NCBI RefSeq assembly: GCF_001583495.1
Contig: NZ_LQAQ01000116.1
Location: 62,001 to 126,000 of the forward strand
DNA: 64,000 nt
Source: Flammeovirga sp. SJP92
GTDB taxonomy: Bacteria; Bacteroidota; Bacteroidia; Cytophagales; Flammeovirgaceae
Direction: 5' to 3'
A program made the position numbers and the translations under genes. Each line of letters opens with the position of its first letter. The stretch's first letter is position 1. Under the pieces are notes generated by a model. It did no database searches, was not told where the DNA came from, and saw only the letters and a program-made list of their open reading frames with translations. Of this stretch, positions 16,705-24,309 are shown one piece after another.

Positions 16705-17853
16705 TTAACTACTGTATTTTTTTGTTAGGCCTGTCCTTATAGTATAAATGTAGTTTTTTGTCAGATAAACTGATAATACTAAACCATATACAAAGGGTTG
16801 AAAATCTACAATAATATGGTGGATACTGAATAAGTAGATTAGGCTACAATACATCGCTGCGAGTTCACTTGAAATCATAAAAAAAGTGATCACATAATAC
16901 CAATTTTTAAAATTTTTATTTAGTAGTAAAAGGCAGATTAAAACATTTATAATGATCAATATTCCCCCTATCAGATAGGTTGCTTTCCAATCTAAGTTAT
17001 CAATATAGTTTTGATCCAAGATCATGGAAACAATATTTGCTAGAATAACAACCCCATACATATCTGGAATTGGAGAATCATAACTTAATGGCGACCTAAA
17101 TTTATCTTCAAGATCCTCGGAAAGTGGCGCTCCTATATATCCAAGGAGAACAATTTTTCCTTCTAAAAAATTAAATAAGAAGTCTTCGTCATTCAAAACT
17201 TCTGAATACTCTACTTTTGAGTAAATTTCAATATTTCCTTTGAAAAAAATAGTTTCAATACTGTCTTTACGAGATAAAAATTGAGATGCTAAATTATGGT
17301 TATATAATTCTGCCACTTTTATGGCGAAATGAAGTTCTTTCCTATTGGTATCCAAGTCTATATACTTTACCATTTTTCGAACAACTTCATTTTGCTCATT
17401 ATCATAATGGAAATGTGTCAAACCATGCTCTGTATTTTGAGTAAATGGCTTATCAGATAATTCAAGTTGTAGGTTGTTTTTTTCATCATTAACTATGCTA
17501 CTTGGAAGAATAACTTTAGTATGCATATTATTCAGAGCATGATAAAGAATTTTGTTTTCATGTGGGTTTGAGTAACTCGTATTTCCCATAAAAGTGGCGT
17601 TGATACCTATTACTGCGGGTTGATACTGATCTAGTTTTGTAAGTAATTTTCCAATTTCTCCTCTTGAGGCCTTTCCTATATTGATTAAGACAATATCCTT
17701 ATCTATAACTTTATCATTTCTAATTTGATAATAGATATCAGTAACCTTAAAATCCGGATTGATAATTTTTGTGATGAAAGAAAATATGTTTGTAGTAAAA
17801 CAAGAAACTAAAATGATTAGAATAAGAGTATGCTTTATAATTTTTGCCATCAA
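16705..17853 (-). CDS. CHASE2-domain membrane protein without output domain
   Basis: 382 residues: an N-terminal signal anchor, a large extracytoplasmic CHASE2 sensory domain (about 35-275, with DIVLINIG, AVIGINATF and GKIVLLGYIG), then three transmembrane segments at about 290-365 and a short tail. CHASE2 domains normally sit before a histidine kinase, cyclase or Ser/Thr kinase; here the chain stops right after the membrane part. It may partner with a separate output protein or be a truncated receptor. The start may be Met2. Confidence 0.8.
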   Translation of the reverse strand: MMAKIIKHTLILIILVSCFTTNIFSFITKIINPDFKVTDIYYQIRNDKVIDKDIVLINIGKASRGEIGKLLTKLDQYQPAVIGINATFMGNTSYSNPHENKILYHALNNMHTKVILPSSIVNDEKNNLQLELSDKPFTQNTEHGLTHFHYDNEQNEVVRKMVKYIDLDTNRKELHFAIKVAELYNHNLASQFLSRKDSIETIFFKGNIEIYSKVEYSEVLNDEDFLFNFLEGKIVLLGYIGAPLSEDLEDKFRSPLSYDSPIPDMYGVVILANIVSMILDQNYIDNLDWKATYLIGGILIIINVLICLLLLNKNFKNWYYVITFFMISSELAAMYCSLIYLFSIHHIIVDFQPFVYGLVLSVYLTKNYIYTIRTGLTKKYSS

Positions 17854-17882
17854 TATTTAGTTCATTTTCGTTGGTATTTAAA

Positions 17883-18174
17883 TCAATTTATTTCAATAAT
17901 TGCTCCTTTATCAGCTTTATCAGGACTTAACGTCATAAAATAATAATTAAAGATTGTACAATTTGCTTGTCTAAATATATTCTCAGTTGGTGTTTTTCTT
18001 TTGCTGATAGATGATTTTGTATCAACTTGATATTTAAGTGTATTTAATTTGTTCTCAATTACAATGGAATTATCTACAACAATTTCCCAACCTTGATTTT
18101 CTCACCAACAAATCCCACCTGTGGCTGCATCTAGAAGTGACTTTGGTAATTATCTCAAATTGACGTTCACTCAT
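17883..18174 (-). pseudogene. Frameshifted small gene, function unknown
   Basis: An ATG at 18174 opens MSERQFEIITKVTS and then hits early stops. Another frame continues GWEIVVDNSIVIENKLNTLK through to IFNYYFMTLSPDKADKGAI and stops at 17883. The two pieces would make one protein of about 95-105 residues. The frames at the ends differ and at least one further stop lies between them, so the gene looks inactive. I do not recognise the family. It fills the 337-bp gap between the CHASE2 gene and the 18191 gene. Confidence 0.55.
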
Positions 18175-18190
18175 TTACCAAAATTTAGTT

Positions 18191-18658
18191 TTACCAATAT
18201 CTTTCTAGGCTATCTGATAAGGGCAGTATACAGTTTCCTTTAAAAAAGAACTCTTCTGAATCATCAGAAGGTTCACCTGTAAATTCAATTTCTATATGCT
18301 CATTTTCTAGTTTCTGAACTTTAAAAATACAGTTATTAATTGTTTGGTGACTTTGATGGTAAAACCCTGTTCGATATTTGATATCCCATTCTTCTCCAGC
18401 TTTTTCTCTATTTAAAATCTGGAGTAGAGAAACTTTACCAATCTCTATTTCTGAATTGTGAACCGTTAGAATTTCCATTGTCGGCCCCCATACAATTTCT
18501 TTTTGTCCATCAGGCATTGCAATATCATATTCAGCTCTTATCCAAAAATTGATTTGGTAATTCTCATCTAGTTTTGTTAACGAAAACCTTCCTTTTCCTA
18601 TCTGATAATCTTCCACCTTATCGGTATATATTAAAGATATTTGACCAATAGAATGCAT
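18191..18658 (-). CDS. Hypothetical protein
   Basis: A 155-residue soluble protein, predicted mostly beta, without signal peptide. It has no motif I can name; blocks such as YQINFWIRAEYDIAMPDG and EIEFTGEPSDDSEEF suggest a small immunity- or DUF-type fold. It is an array gene on the minus strand, and the stop lies 16 bp from the start of the decayed gene at 17883-18174. Confidence 0.6.
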   Translation of the reverse strand: MHSIGQISLIYTDKVEDYQIGKGRFSLTKLDENYQINFWIRAEYDIAMPDGQKEIVWGPTMEILTVHNSEIEIGKVSLLQILNREKAGEEWDIKYRTGFYHQSHQTINNCIFKVQKLENEHIEIEFTGEPSDDSEEFFFKGNCILPLSDSLERYW

Positions 18659-18689
18659 GATAATTTATGTGATTGCATACAACATTTGA

Positions 18690-18790
18690 TCAATTTACAT
18701 TCTAATGTATTACAAAACAAGAATTGTTATTCTTACCAGAAAATAGAAGAGATGATAAAATCTTTTGAAAGGTGTTTTTTGTTATGATCA
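18690..18790 (-). repeat. 3' module repeat, diverged copy (array)
   Basis: Plus-strand CAATTTACATTCTAATGTATTACAAAACAAGAATTG and a later ATCTTTTGAAAGGTGTTTTT match the copies at 14261 and 15141. It sits directly downstream of the 18799 gene. Confidence 0.6.
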
Positions 18791-18798
18791 AGTATGCA

Positions 18799-19293
18799 TT
18801 ATTCTACAAACCTTTGAAAAACGATATAGCAATGAAACGAATGAACGATTACAAACAGTATTGAAAGAATAATGTAGAGAGTGGATATATATGGAATTTT
18901 TATAAATGATTTTTGACCTACCATACCAATCCCCACAAACCAAATCAGTGTTGTAAAAGCGGGAGCCATAAAACCAATTTGACTTGTACTCCACAAAGAT
19001 TCTGGATAGAGAATTACAATTCCCCAAGACATAAAATAGAAAACTAATCCAACTAAGTATGTTCTGATACCAGCTCGTTGTACTCGTGTTTCAAATGACA
19101 ATAACATTAGTGCTGGTAATGCAAACACAATAATTCGGGATATATTCTCAATATATTTTACGAGGGGTGGAATGTTTTCCCAGAAAATCTCAGGACTATA
19201 TCCCTTAGGTAAGTACTTTACGAGCAGAATATTCCACAAGAATATGGGAATTAAGAGTAGAAAACAGTTCCATATGTATTTTTTCATCTTCAT
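18799..19293 (-). CDS. Small integral membrane protein, unknown
   Basis: 164 residues from the preferred start at 19293 (MKMKKYIWNCF), with about five hydrophobic segments and little outside the membrane. An upstream Met at 19353 lies inside a copy of the leader repeat, so I reject it as the start. I do not recognise a family. The leader repeat ends about 30 bp upstream of the start codon, the same arrangement as at the 1182 and 24310 genes. Confidence 0.65.
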   Translation of the reverse strand: MKMKKYIWNCFLLLIPIFLWNILLVKYLPKGYSPEIFWENIPPLVKYIENISRIIVFALPALMLLSFETRVQRAGIRTYLVGLVFYFMSWGIVILYPESLWSTSQIGFMAPAFTTLIWFVGIGMVGQKSFIKIPYISTLYIILSILFVIVHSFHCYIVFQRFVE

Positions 19294-19324
19294 TTGTAAT
19301 CTATCGTGTAAGTACATTACTGCA

Positions 19325-19565
19325 TTGTAAACCAAATTATAGTCAACTTTCAATCTTCCTTCTTCAGTTCTGTTGCTTAAATGATTTTAAACTTCAAACA
19401 AGAAAATCATTTTTAACGACTGACCGCATGAAAACCTTGACGCTTTTCCCTTCAAGGCAAAGGGAGCACTTGCCAAACGAATTGTCCAGAAAGCCCACTG
19501 GTACGAATGTGAAGCGTTAGTGTCATCTGTCCTACAGATCAATAGAAATAAATCTCCTGGTTTCT
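19325..19565 (-). repeat. Dispersed leader repeat, shortened inverted copy
   Basis: The reverse complement matches 779-1122 and 23927-24280: CCAGGAGA, GTAGGACA, ACGCTTCACATTCG, CTTGAAGGGAAAAGCGT and GTTAAAAATGATTTTCTTG, ending in TTGAAAGTTGACTATAATTT. The middle part with the second hairpin is deleted. It reads in the same direction as the membrane protein gene that starts at 19293. Confidence 0.75.
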
Positions 19566-19965
19566 AAATTATAGATATTCGAAAACTCAGTTTACAAAGC
19601 ATTATTCTTATTGAATAGAATAAATCTACAGCATTATTATAATTTTTTAAACCGTGAACAATCGAAAACACTTTAAATTTCAACTGCTATCATTCAAGTT
19701 TTTAAAATACTTTCTTTCAATGGCAAGAGGAATCATTACGATGGCTTGAATTGTCTTGATCGGTGTGGGAAATTATTTTTTTCAAATCAATTCGTGAGCA
19801 AATGCAAATTTTCTTTTCAGGTTTGAATAATTGTTGATTTTTGGTGTGACCTTGGGAAATTTGGGCATAAAAAAATCCCTGAAGAGGGGAGTCTTGTGAA
19901 AAGTTGTAGAGAGAAGTGAGTAGAAATAGACGAGTTAGGATGAATTTTTATTAAAATGGAATGGA
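19566..19965. other. Non-coding stretch with a probable terminator
   Basis: No gene is seen. Read on the minus strand, ACTCCCCTCTTCAGGGATTTTTTTA (about 19868-19893) is a short hairpin with a T-run, 70-100 bp after the stop of the 19966 gene, and probably ends it. Confidence 0.5.
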
Positions 19966-20535
19966 TTAGACGCACTTCTTCTGTTCCAATACAGCGATTG
20001 GGTTCTTCCAGAGTTTGAATTGTGGTTGATCTTTGATCAGTTTACGCATCCAATAATATTTGGGACCGGCTTGTGATTGCTGTGCTCTGAGAAGCTGTAG
20101 ATGTTCCATCCAAAGATCGTAGTATTCCCAATCATCTTGATGATGATGATACTTTTTACCAATCCGATAAGCGTACCATTTTTTGAGGTAGACAGCATCG
20201 TAGTTCTTGCCTTTAAATTTTAGATCGTAGTACTGATCAGAGTACCAATAGATATATTTTCTTTCGGCATAAAGCTCGTAATCATTTTTTCTCCTTGGAT
20301 GATGTATGAATGGATTTTTCTTTTTGGAACCGGCGTATTTCTTTCGTGCTAAAAATAATTTATGTGCATATTCTGCGTCGTACTTTTGGGTTTTAGGATT
20401 GGTATTTCTTTTCAACTCACGGTAGATCGTAGATGGAGACACTTCTAAACCTTCCGCAATTTCTGCTACGGTAAATCGTTTGTCTTCAATAAGACTTTGG
20501 ATGACTCTTCTATGATAAAGTTGAAGGTTTTTCAT
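19966..20535 (-). CDS. IS30-type HTH protein with a non-transposase C-terminus
   Basis: A 189-residue basic protein. Residues 1-50 form an IS30-family helix-turn-helix (RRVIQSLIEDKRFTVAEIAE, then STIYRELKRN). The remainder is unusually rich in Tyr, Trp, His and Lys (KYHHHQDDWEYYDLWMEHL) and has no DDE motifs, and the chain is about half the length of a transposase. It could be a transposon remnant or a domesticated DNA-binding protein; the intact frame and own terminator favour a functional gene. It sits at the right end of the minus-strand array. Confidence 0.65.
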   Translation of the reverse strand: MKNLQLYHRRVIQSLIEDKRFTVAEIAEGLEVSPSTIYRELKRNTNPKTQKYDAEYAHKLFLARKKYAGSKKKNPFIHHPRRKNDYELYAERKYIYWYSDQYYDLKFKGKNYDAVYLKKWYAYRIGKKYHHHQDDWEYYDLWMEHLQLLRAQQSQAGPKYYWMRKLIKDQPQFKLWKNPIAVLEQKKCV

Positions 20536-20935
20536 GAGATTCGTTAAATAGTCAGTTTTATTAATTCGTTAAGCTCTTTCAATGTAATACGAATGAACAA
20601 GGAATCAAATATTTTGTGATAGTTTTTACTTTCTTCGTAGACTTATGATTTAAATCACGGTGTTTTCAGGTAGTATTCAAAAGCTTTTTCCAACAGTAAG
20701 CTTTGATTAAATTGATGAAGCTTAGACCTCATAAAACAAAAAGTCAGTTTTTGCACTGCTGTTTATCATATTCCCAAGAATGAACGTAAATCGCTGACTT
20801 CATGGTTTTTATGAAAATTATACGAAAAGATAATTTTTACACTTCAAAATGAGTGATTTGTATTAGAAAATAACTAAAATTTAAGGCAAACTTTAAGATG
20901 TAATAGTATAAATAGAAGAGGAAAGTTGTTGAAAA
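20536..20935. other. Non-coding stretch upstream of the IS30-type HTH gene
   Basis: No ORF or repeat copy seen. It must hold the promoter of the minus-strand 19966 gene, but no clear -7/-33 pair could be picked with confidence. Confidence 0.4.
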
Positions 20936-20951
20936 CGTTTCACGTGAAACA
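20936..20951 (+). promoter_or_regulatory. parS-like ParB binding site
   Basis: CGTTTCACGTGAAACA contains a perfect 14-bp palindrome, GTTTCACGTGAAAC, and matches the broadly conserved parS sequence TGTTTCACGTGAAACA at 15 of 16 positions. It lies in a non-coding gap, 150 bp before the exonuclease gene. parS sites cluster near the chromosomal origin in most bacteria. Confidence 0.8.
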
Positions 20952-21100
20952 ATTTATTGTATTATTTAAAGAAAATGGAACGGGTTGATTACTAGCTATT
21001 AATGTGAAATTCTGCTGAGAAGCGGTGAGTACAGTCGTTTCAAAAAACACAAAATTACCTTAACTTAAGGTCCTGAGATATTATTGAGATAAAAGAAAGG

Positions 21101-21661
21101 ATGGACAACAAAATACTAATCATAGATATAGAAACGACAGGCTTCCTTAATCAAGGCGGACATATTGCAGAAATTGGAATGGTGGAGCTGGACTTAAGAA
21201 ATGGAGATAAACAAATCGTTTTTGATAAAGTATGTCATGAGAAGGGCATGACATTAGAAAGTGTAGAAAATAGCTGGATTGTGAGCAATGGCTATATGTC
21301 TGTAGAAGAAATCCGATACAGTAAAAACCTTGAACATTTAAGAGAAGAAGTCCAGTCAATCATCAATACTTACACTTTAGGAGCGACGGCATTCAACCGC
21401 TCTTTTGATTTTGATTTTTTGGAAAGCAGAAACTTTTCTTTCCCAAAGAAACTAGATTGCCCAATGCAGTTATCCACTAATATTTGTAAGGTTTCTTGGA
21501 ACGCGTATTATAAAAAATGGAAGTGGCCCAAAGTAGAAGAGGCCTACGACTTTTTCTTTCCGAATAATGATTACACCGAAATCCACCGAGGAGCCGATGA
21601 CGCCTTCCATGAGGCTGATATTGTAATGGAATTGTATAGGAGAGGGGTTTTGAAGGTCTAA
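21101..21661 (+). CDS. DEDDh 3'-5' exonuclease (DnaQ-like)
   Basis: A 186-residue soluble nuclease. The three exonuclease motifs are visible: D9-I-E11-T-T-G (Exo I), NRSFDFDFL (Exo II) and HRGADDAFHEAD (Exo III with the H-x4-D spacing). It is a single domain without polymerase contacts, and its short length fits the oligoribonuclease/DnaQ-like group that trims DNA or RNA 3' ends. The ATG at 21101 follows AAAGAAAGG. No operon partner. An inverted repeat follows at 21724. Confidence 0.88.
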   Translation: MDNKILIIDIETTGFLNQGGHIAEIGMVELDLRNGDKQIVFDKVCHEKGMTLESVENSWIVSNGYMSVEEIRYSKNLEHLREEVQSIINTYTLGATAFNRSFDFDFLESRNFSFPKKLDCPMQLSTNICKVSWNAYYKKWKWPKVEEAYDFFFPNNDYTEIHRGADDAFHEADIVMELYRRGVLKV

Positions 21662-21723
21662 CAATTTAAGTTGAATTACTTAAGTTCTCAACGTTGGATA
21701 AGCTAATAATATGAATTAAAAAG

Positions 21724-21767
21724 TTGAGTATAAATACTCTCTTGCAAAAACAAGTGTTTATACTCAA
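21724..21767 (+). terminator. Inverted repeat after the exonuclease gene
   Basis: Perfect 11-bp arms TTGAGTATAAA and TTTATACTCAA around a 22-base loop, 63 bp after the stop. There is no strong T-run, so it may be a processing or weak termination signal. Confidence 0.45.
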
Positions 21768-21917
21768 GTAAAAGCTAATGTTTTATCAGACATTTGTAAT
21801 GTAATCAAAATATAAAATATTTGATTGAGTAGCTACTATCATTTTTTTGTTAACAAAGAAGGTAGAATCCGAAAAACCTTACGAGTAGGAATAATAAAAC
21901 AGTAAAAGGTTAATATT

Positions 21918-22331
21918 ATGGCTTATGCACAATGGGTAGCAATTACAATTTACCCTAGTAATTTTGAAGTGACATTGAAAAACGTTGCACATTCTTGGGG
22001 TAAATTTTACTCTGATGGAAATAAAGATAAAGAAATTGAACCATCTGCTATTAATGGAGTAAAAATACCTCAGAAAGGTAGTTATACAGTCTATGCTTGT
22101 GGGCGCTCTGATTCGGCTTCAGGAACAGAGGGAAGCTTTGACTTATATGATGGCAATACCAAAGTGGGAACATATTCTTGGGATTGCCCTTGGGGTTCCA
22201 AGGAGAATACATCTACTTGGACTCCTTATGGAGCTGCAGCTCCGAATAATCCATTTGTTACACAGCAATCTGGTGCAAATTTAGATAGTGGAGCACTTGG
22301 AAACGTTACACTTCAGACCACAGAGTTATAG
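21918..22331 (+). CDS. Aegerolysin family protein
   Basis: A 137-residue beta-sandwich protein of the aegerolysin family. Characteristic blocks are AYAQWVAI at the N-terminus, WGKFYSDGNKDKEIE, VYACGRSDSASGTEGSFDLYDG, YSWDCPWGSK and GALGNVTL at the C-terminus. Aegerolysins bind sphingolipids or other membrane lipids, and in fungi they form pores together with a MACPF partner. There is no signal peptide, which is normal for the family. No MACPF-like gene is in the window, so the partner, if any, is elsewhere. A strong terminator follows. Confidence 0.92.
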   Translation: MAYAQWVAITIYPSNFEVTLKNVAHSWGKFYSDGNKDKEIEPSAINGVKIPQKGSYTVYACGRSDSASGTEGSFDLYDGNTKVGTYSWDCPWGSKENTSTWTPYGAAAPNNPFVTQQSGANLDSGALGNVTLQTTEL

Positions 22332-22354
22332 AAGTTGTATCACTATAGACATAA

Positions 22355-22410
22355 ACATGAGTCACCTCTCTAATATATTGACATATAAAATAGGGATGAC
22401 TCATGTTTTT
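22355..22410 (+). terminator. Rho-independent terminator of the aegerolysin gene
   Basis: Arms ACATGAGTC and GACTCATGT with an internal loop, followed by TTTTT on the plus strand. Confidence 0.7.
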
Positions 22411-22482
22411 AATTGTAGATAATCAATTTAGAGATGTTTCAAACATGCTCTTACTGTTAATCTACTTTTATCAAAAATTCAA

Positions 22483-22860
22483 TTACTTACAAACATTTTT
22501 CGCTAATGTCTTCTGTAATGATACCACATCTACACCACTGCTTAATTCATATGATAAAGGTTCACCTTGACCAGACAACCAGATTTTAAGTTCAGAGTCA
22601 GCGTCAAAATTTCCAGCAGTTTCAACCAAGAATTGTGTAATTGATTTGTACGGAATTGAATGATATTCTTTTTTCTTACCAGTTAAACCTTGTACATCCA
22701 AAACAATAAGTCTTTTGTTGGTGAATACCCATTTGTCTCTAAATATTTTGAAAGCCGCTTCAACATTTTCTCCTTCAAAAATGACATCAGTGAAGTCCGC
22801 TTCTAATTCTTCGGCGTTAAGTTCTGAGGCATTGCCCGTTAAGTTTGAGAAAAATCCCAT
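22483..22860 (-). CDS. Bacterial PH-domain protein
   Basis: A 125-residue protein that is almost entirely a bacterial pleckstrin-homology domain. The key stretch KWVFTNKRLIVLDVQGLTGKKKEYHSIPYKSI is typical of the bPH_1 family, and the C-terminal helix (SLQKTLAKNV) completes the fold. The domain's ligand in bacteria is unknown. It is a single gene that converges with the aegerolysin gene. Confidence 0.85.
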   Translation of the reverse strand: MGFFSNLTGNASELNAEELEADFTDVIFEGENVEAAFKIFRDKWVFTNKRLIVLDVQGLTGKKKEYHSIPYKSITQFLVETAGNFDADSELKIWLSGQGEPLSYELSSGVDVVSLQKTLAKNVCK

Positions 22861-23095
22861 GTTTTTAAGAGTTAATTTTAAATAGAAAAATTCAAATCAA
22901 AAGAGAGCAGGCAGATCCTGTTCTTACTAAACAAATCCAAGGCAACTACAATCTAGTGATTTATAAATATACTAAAAGTTGGTAATAAAGAATACAATGT
23001 TTTCTATGCTTACAGCATTTAGCATATTATTCTAAATTCTCTATGAGGAAGGCTTTTGAATAAATTTTTTAAGTGAAAAAATGACTAAAAACAAA
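22861..23095. other. Non-coding stretch, promoter side of the PH-domain gene
   Basis: No ORF or repeat recognised. It must contain the promoter of the minus-strand 22483 gene. Confidence 0.4.
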
Positions 23096-23162
23096 ATAGG
23101 TGTAAAACTATTACTTTACACCTATACTTTAGGTAGTCACACCTAAACCTGTTTTTTTTATT
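23096..23162 (+). terminator. Two tandem hairpins without an adjacent gene
   Basis: First stem ATAGGTGTAAA / TTTACACCTAT (11 bp perfect, 23096-23125). Second stem TTTAGGT / ACCTAAA, followed by CCTGTTTTTTT. The nearest plus-strand gene ends about 760 bp upstream, so the transcript being ended is unknown; a small RNA is possible. Confidence 0.5.
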
Positions 23163-23875
23163 GTTAATCAATAATCAGTCGAATTAAGAAGGCATATACA
23201 CCATTTATTGTAACACACCATCACTTTTACTTTAAATTTTGATAAATGTGAATTCGTTTTAGTCTTTAATAATTGCTATTTTAATTACACAATCTAAAGC
23301 TCGTCATTTTGTTGAACAATGTTAAGACCATAACAGTCATATTCTGTTACTTTTTGACATTTGAGCGATTTTGAATAGTTTGTGACTGATTTGTACAACT
23401 TTTAGGGCTAAAAAAGAGCTTTTTTTCGATTTGTAGGGATTTTTTGTGCACCATTTGTTATAAATAATCAGGAGTGATTATTTGATACATTCTCTCTAAT
23501 AAAGAATATTTGAAGTAGCTCTGGAGGAATAGACTAGAATTAATACAATTTCTTGAAAATTTATTTATTTGACAATCTTCAGTATTAAATAAGGTAAGTG
23601 CATTTTCTATTTTCTTGAAGAAGAACATTGAATATGTACAAAAAAATGAACATTCTGTCAATTTATTTTTGAGACCAGCAAGCTATAATTGTAGATGTAA
23701 GCGAAGCCTTCAAATGTTTCTTTCATTCAAAAATCAGAAAAAATTTACTGGTTGTTAATGGTGGTCGGTTTGGACGTTGTAATACGACGTTCCCACAGTA
23801 ACTGCAATAGAGTCTAATTTTGTATTTGACATCAAAAGTTAGCAGCACCTTTTAATTGAAAGTAAATGATCATTT
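23163..23875. other. Long non-coding stretch before the polysaccharide locus
   Basis: No supported gene. A 67-codon minus-strand frame at 23458-23661 shows no recognisable features. A short hairpin-like GTTGTAATACGAC lies near 23776. AT-rich throughout. Confidence 0.4.
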
Positions 23876-23902
23876 AGTTTACAACTTACTACATTGTAAA
23901 CT
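23876..23902 (+). repeat. Perfect 9-bp inverted repeat
   Basis: AGTTTACAA and TTGTAAACT flank a 9-base centre, 25 bp before the leader repeat. The same AGTTTACAA sequence recurs just after the repeat (24269) and, as GGTTTACAAT, after the inverted copy near 19325, so it may mark the element's borders. Confidence 0.5.
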
Positions 23903-23926
23903 AAGTTTTCGTTATTTGTAGCATTT

Positions 23927-24280
23927 AGAAATCAGGAGACTTCTGATGATATGAAGGACACGAATGACGCCAACGCTTAACATTCGCGCCATTGAGCTTT
24001 CTACCATGATAGTTTGGCAGTACTCCCCTTGGCATTGAAGGGAAAAGCGTTAAGAATTTCATGAATTGAGCCGTTAAAAATGATTTTCCTGTTTGAGCTT
24101 TAGCGAGTTTAAAATCATTTAGGAGAAAGGAATGGAATTTAGCTTTTGACTTCTAAGCCTTGAATTTTTTGCTTCATTTTTGTTTCAGGACAAAAATGAA
24201 GAAGAAGGAAGGTTGAAAGTAGAACTTTCAAAGCTTGTAGAAATGTTGCGTGAAAGTTGACGATAATTTAGTTTACAATT
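23927..24280 (+). repeat. Dispersed leader repeat, copy 3 (upstream of the GH110 gene)
   Basis: About 350 bp, closely matching 779-1122, including GACACGAATGACGC, CTTGGCATTGAAGGGAAAAG, GAGCTTTAGCGAGTTTAAAA and ACTTCTAAGCCTTGAATTTT. Two hairpins are conserved: AAATGATTTT / AAAATCATTT (near 24087-24120) and CTTCATTTTTGT / ACAAAAATGAAG (near 24173-24201). It ends about 30 bp before the start codon of the first gene of the polysaccharide locus. Confidence 0.8.
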
Positions 24281-24309
24281 TACCATTCAAGATCTTAATT
24301 TATAATAAC

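Noticed and set aside
7065-19353. Canonical integron cassette array with attC sites
   Set aside because: No integrase is in the window. The palindromes carry GTTAAGC and GCTTAAC in the opposite arrangement to the RYYYAAC...GTTRRRY layout of attC sites. Several genes lack any palindrome.
23458-23661. 67-codon minus-strand frame as a gene
   Set aside because: No signal peptide, motif or neighbour supports it, and the composition (many Phe, Cys, Ser) looks like translated AT-rich non-coding DNA.
24250-24309. Upstream ATG as start of the GH110 gene
   Set aside because: It lies inside the leader repeat and would put 20 residues before a good signal peptide. The same repeat gives a similar false N-terminus to the 18799 gene.
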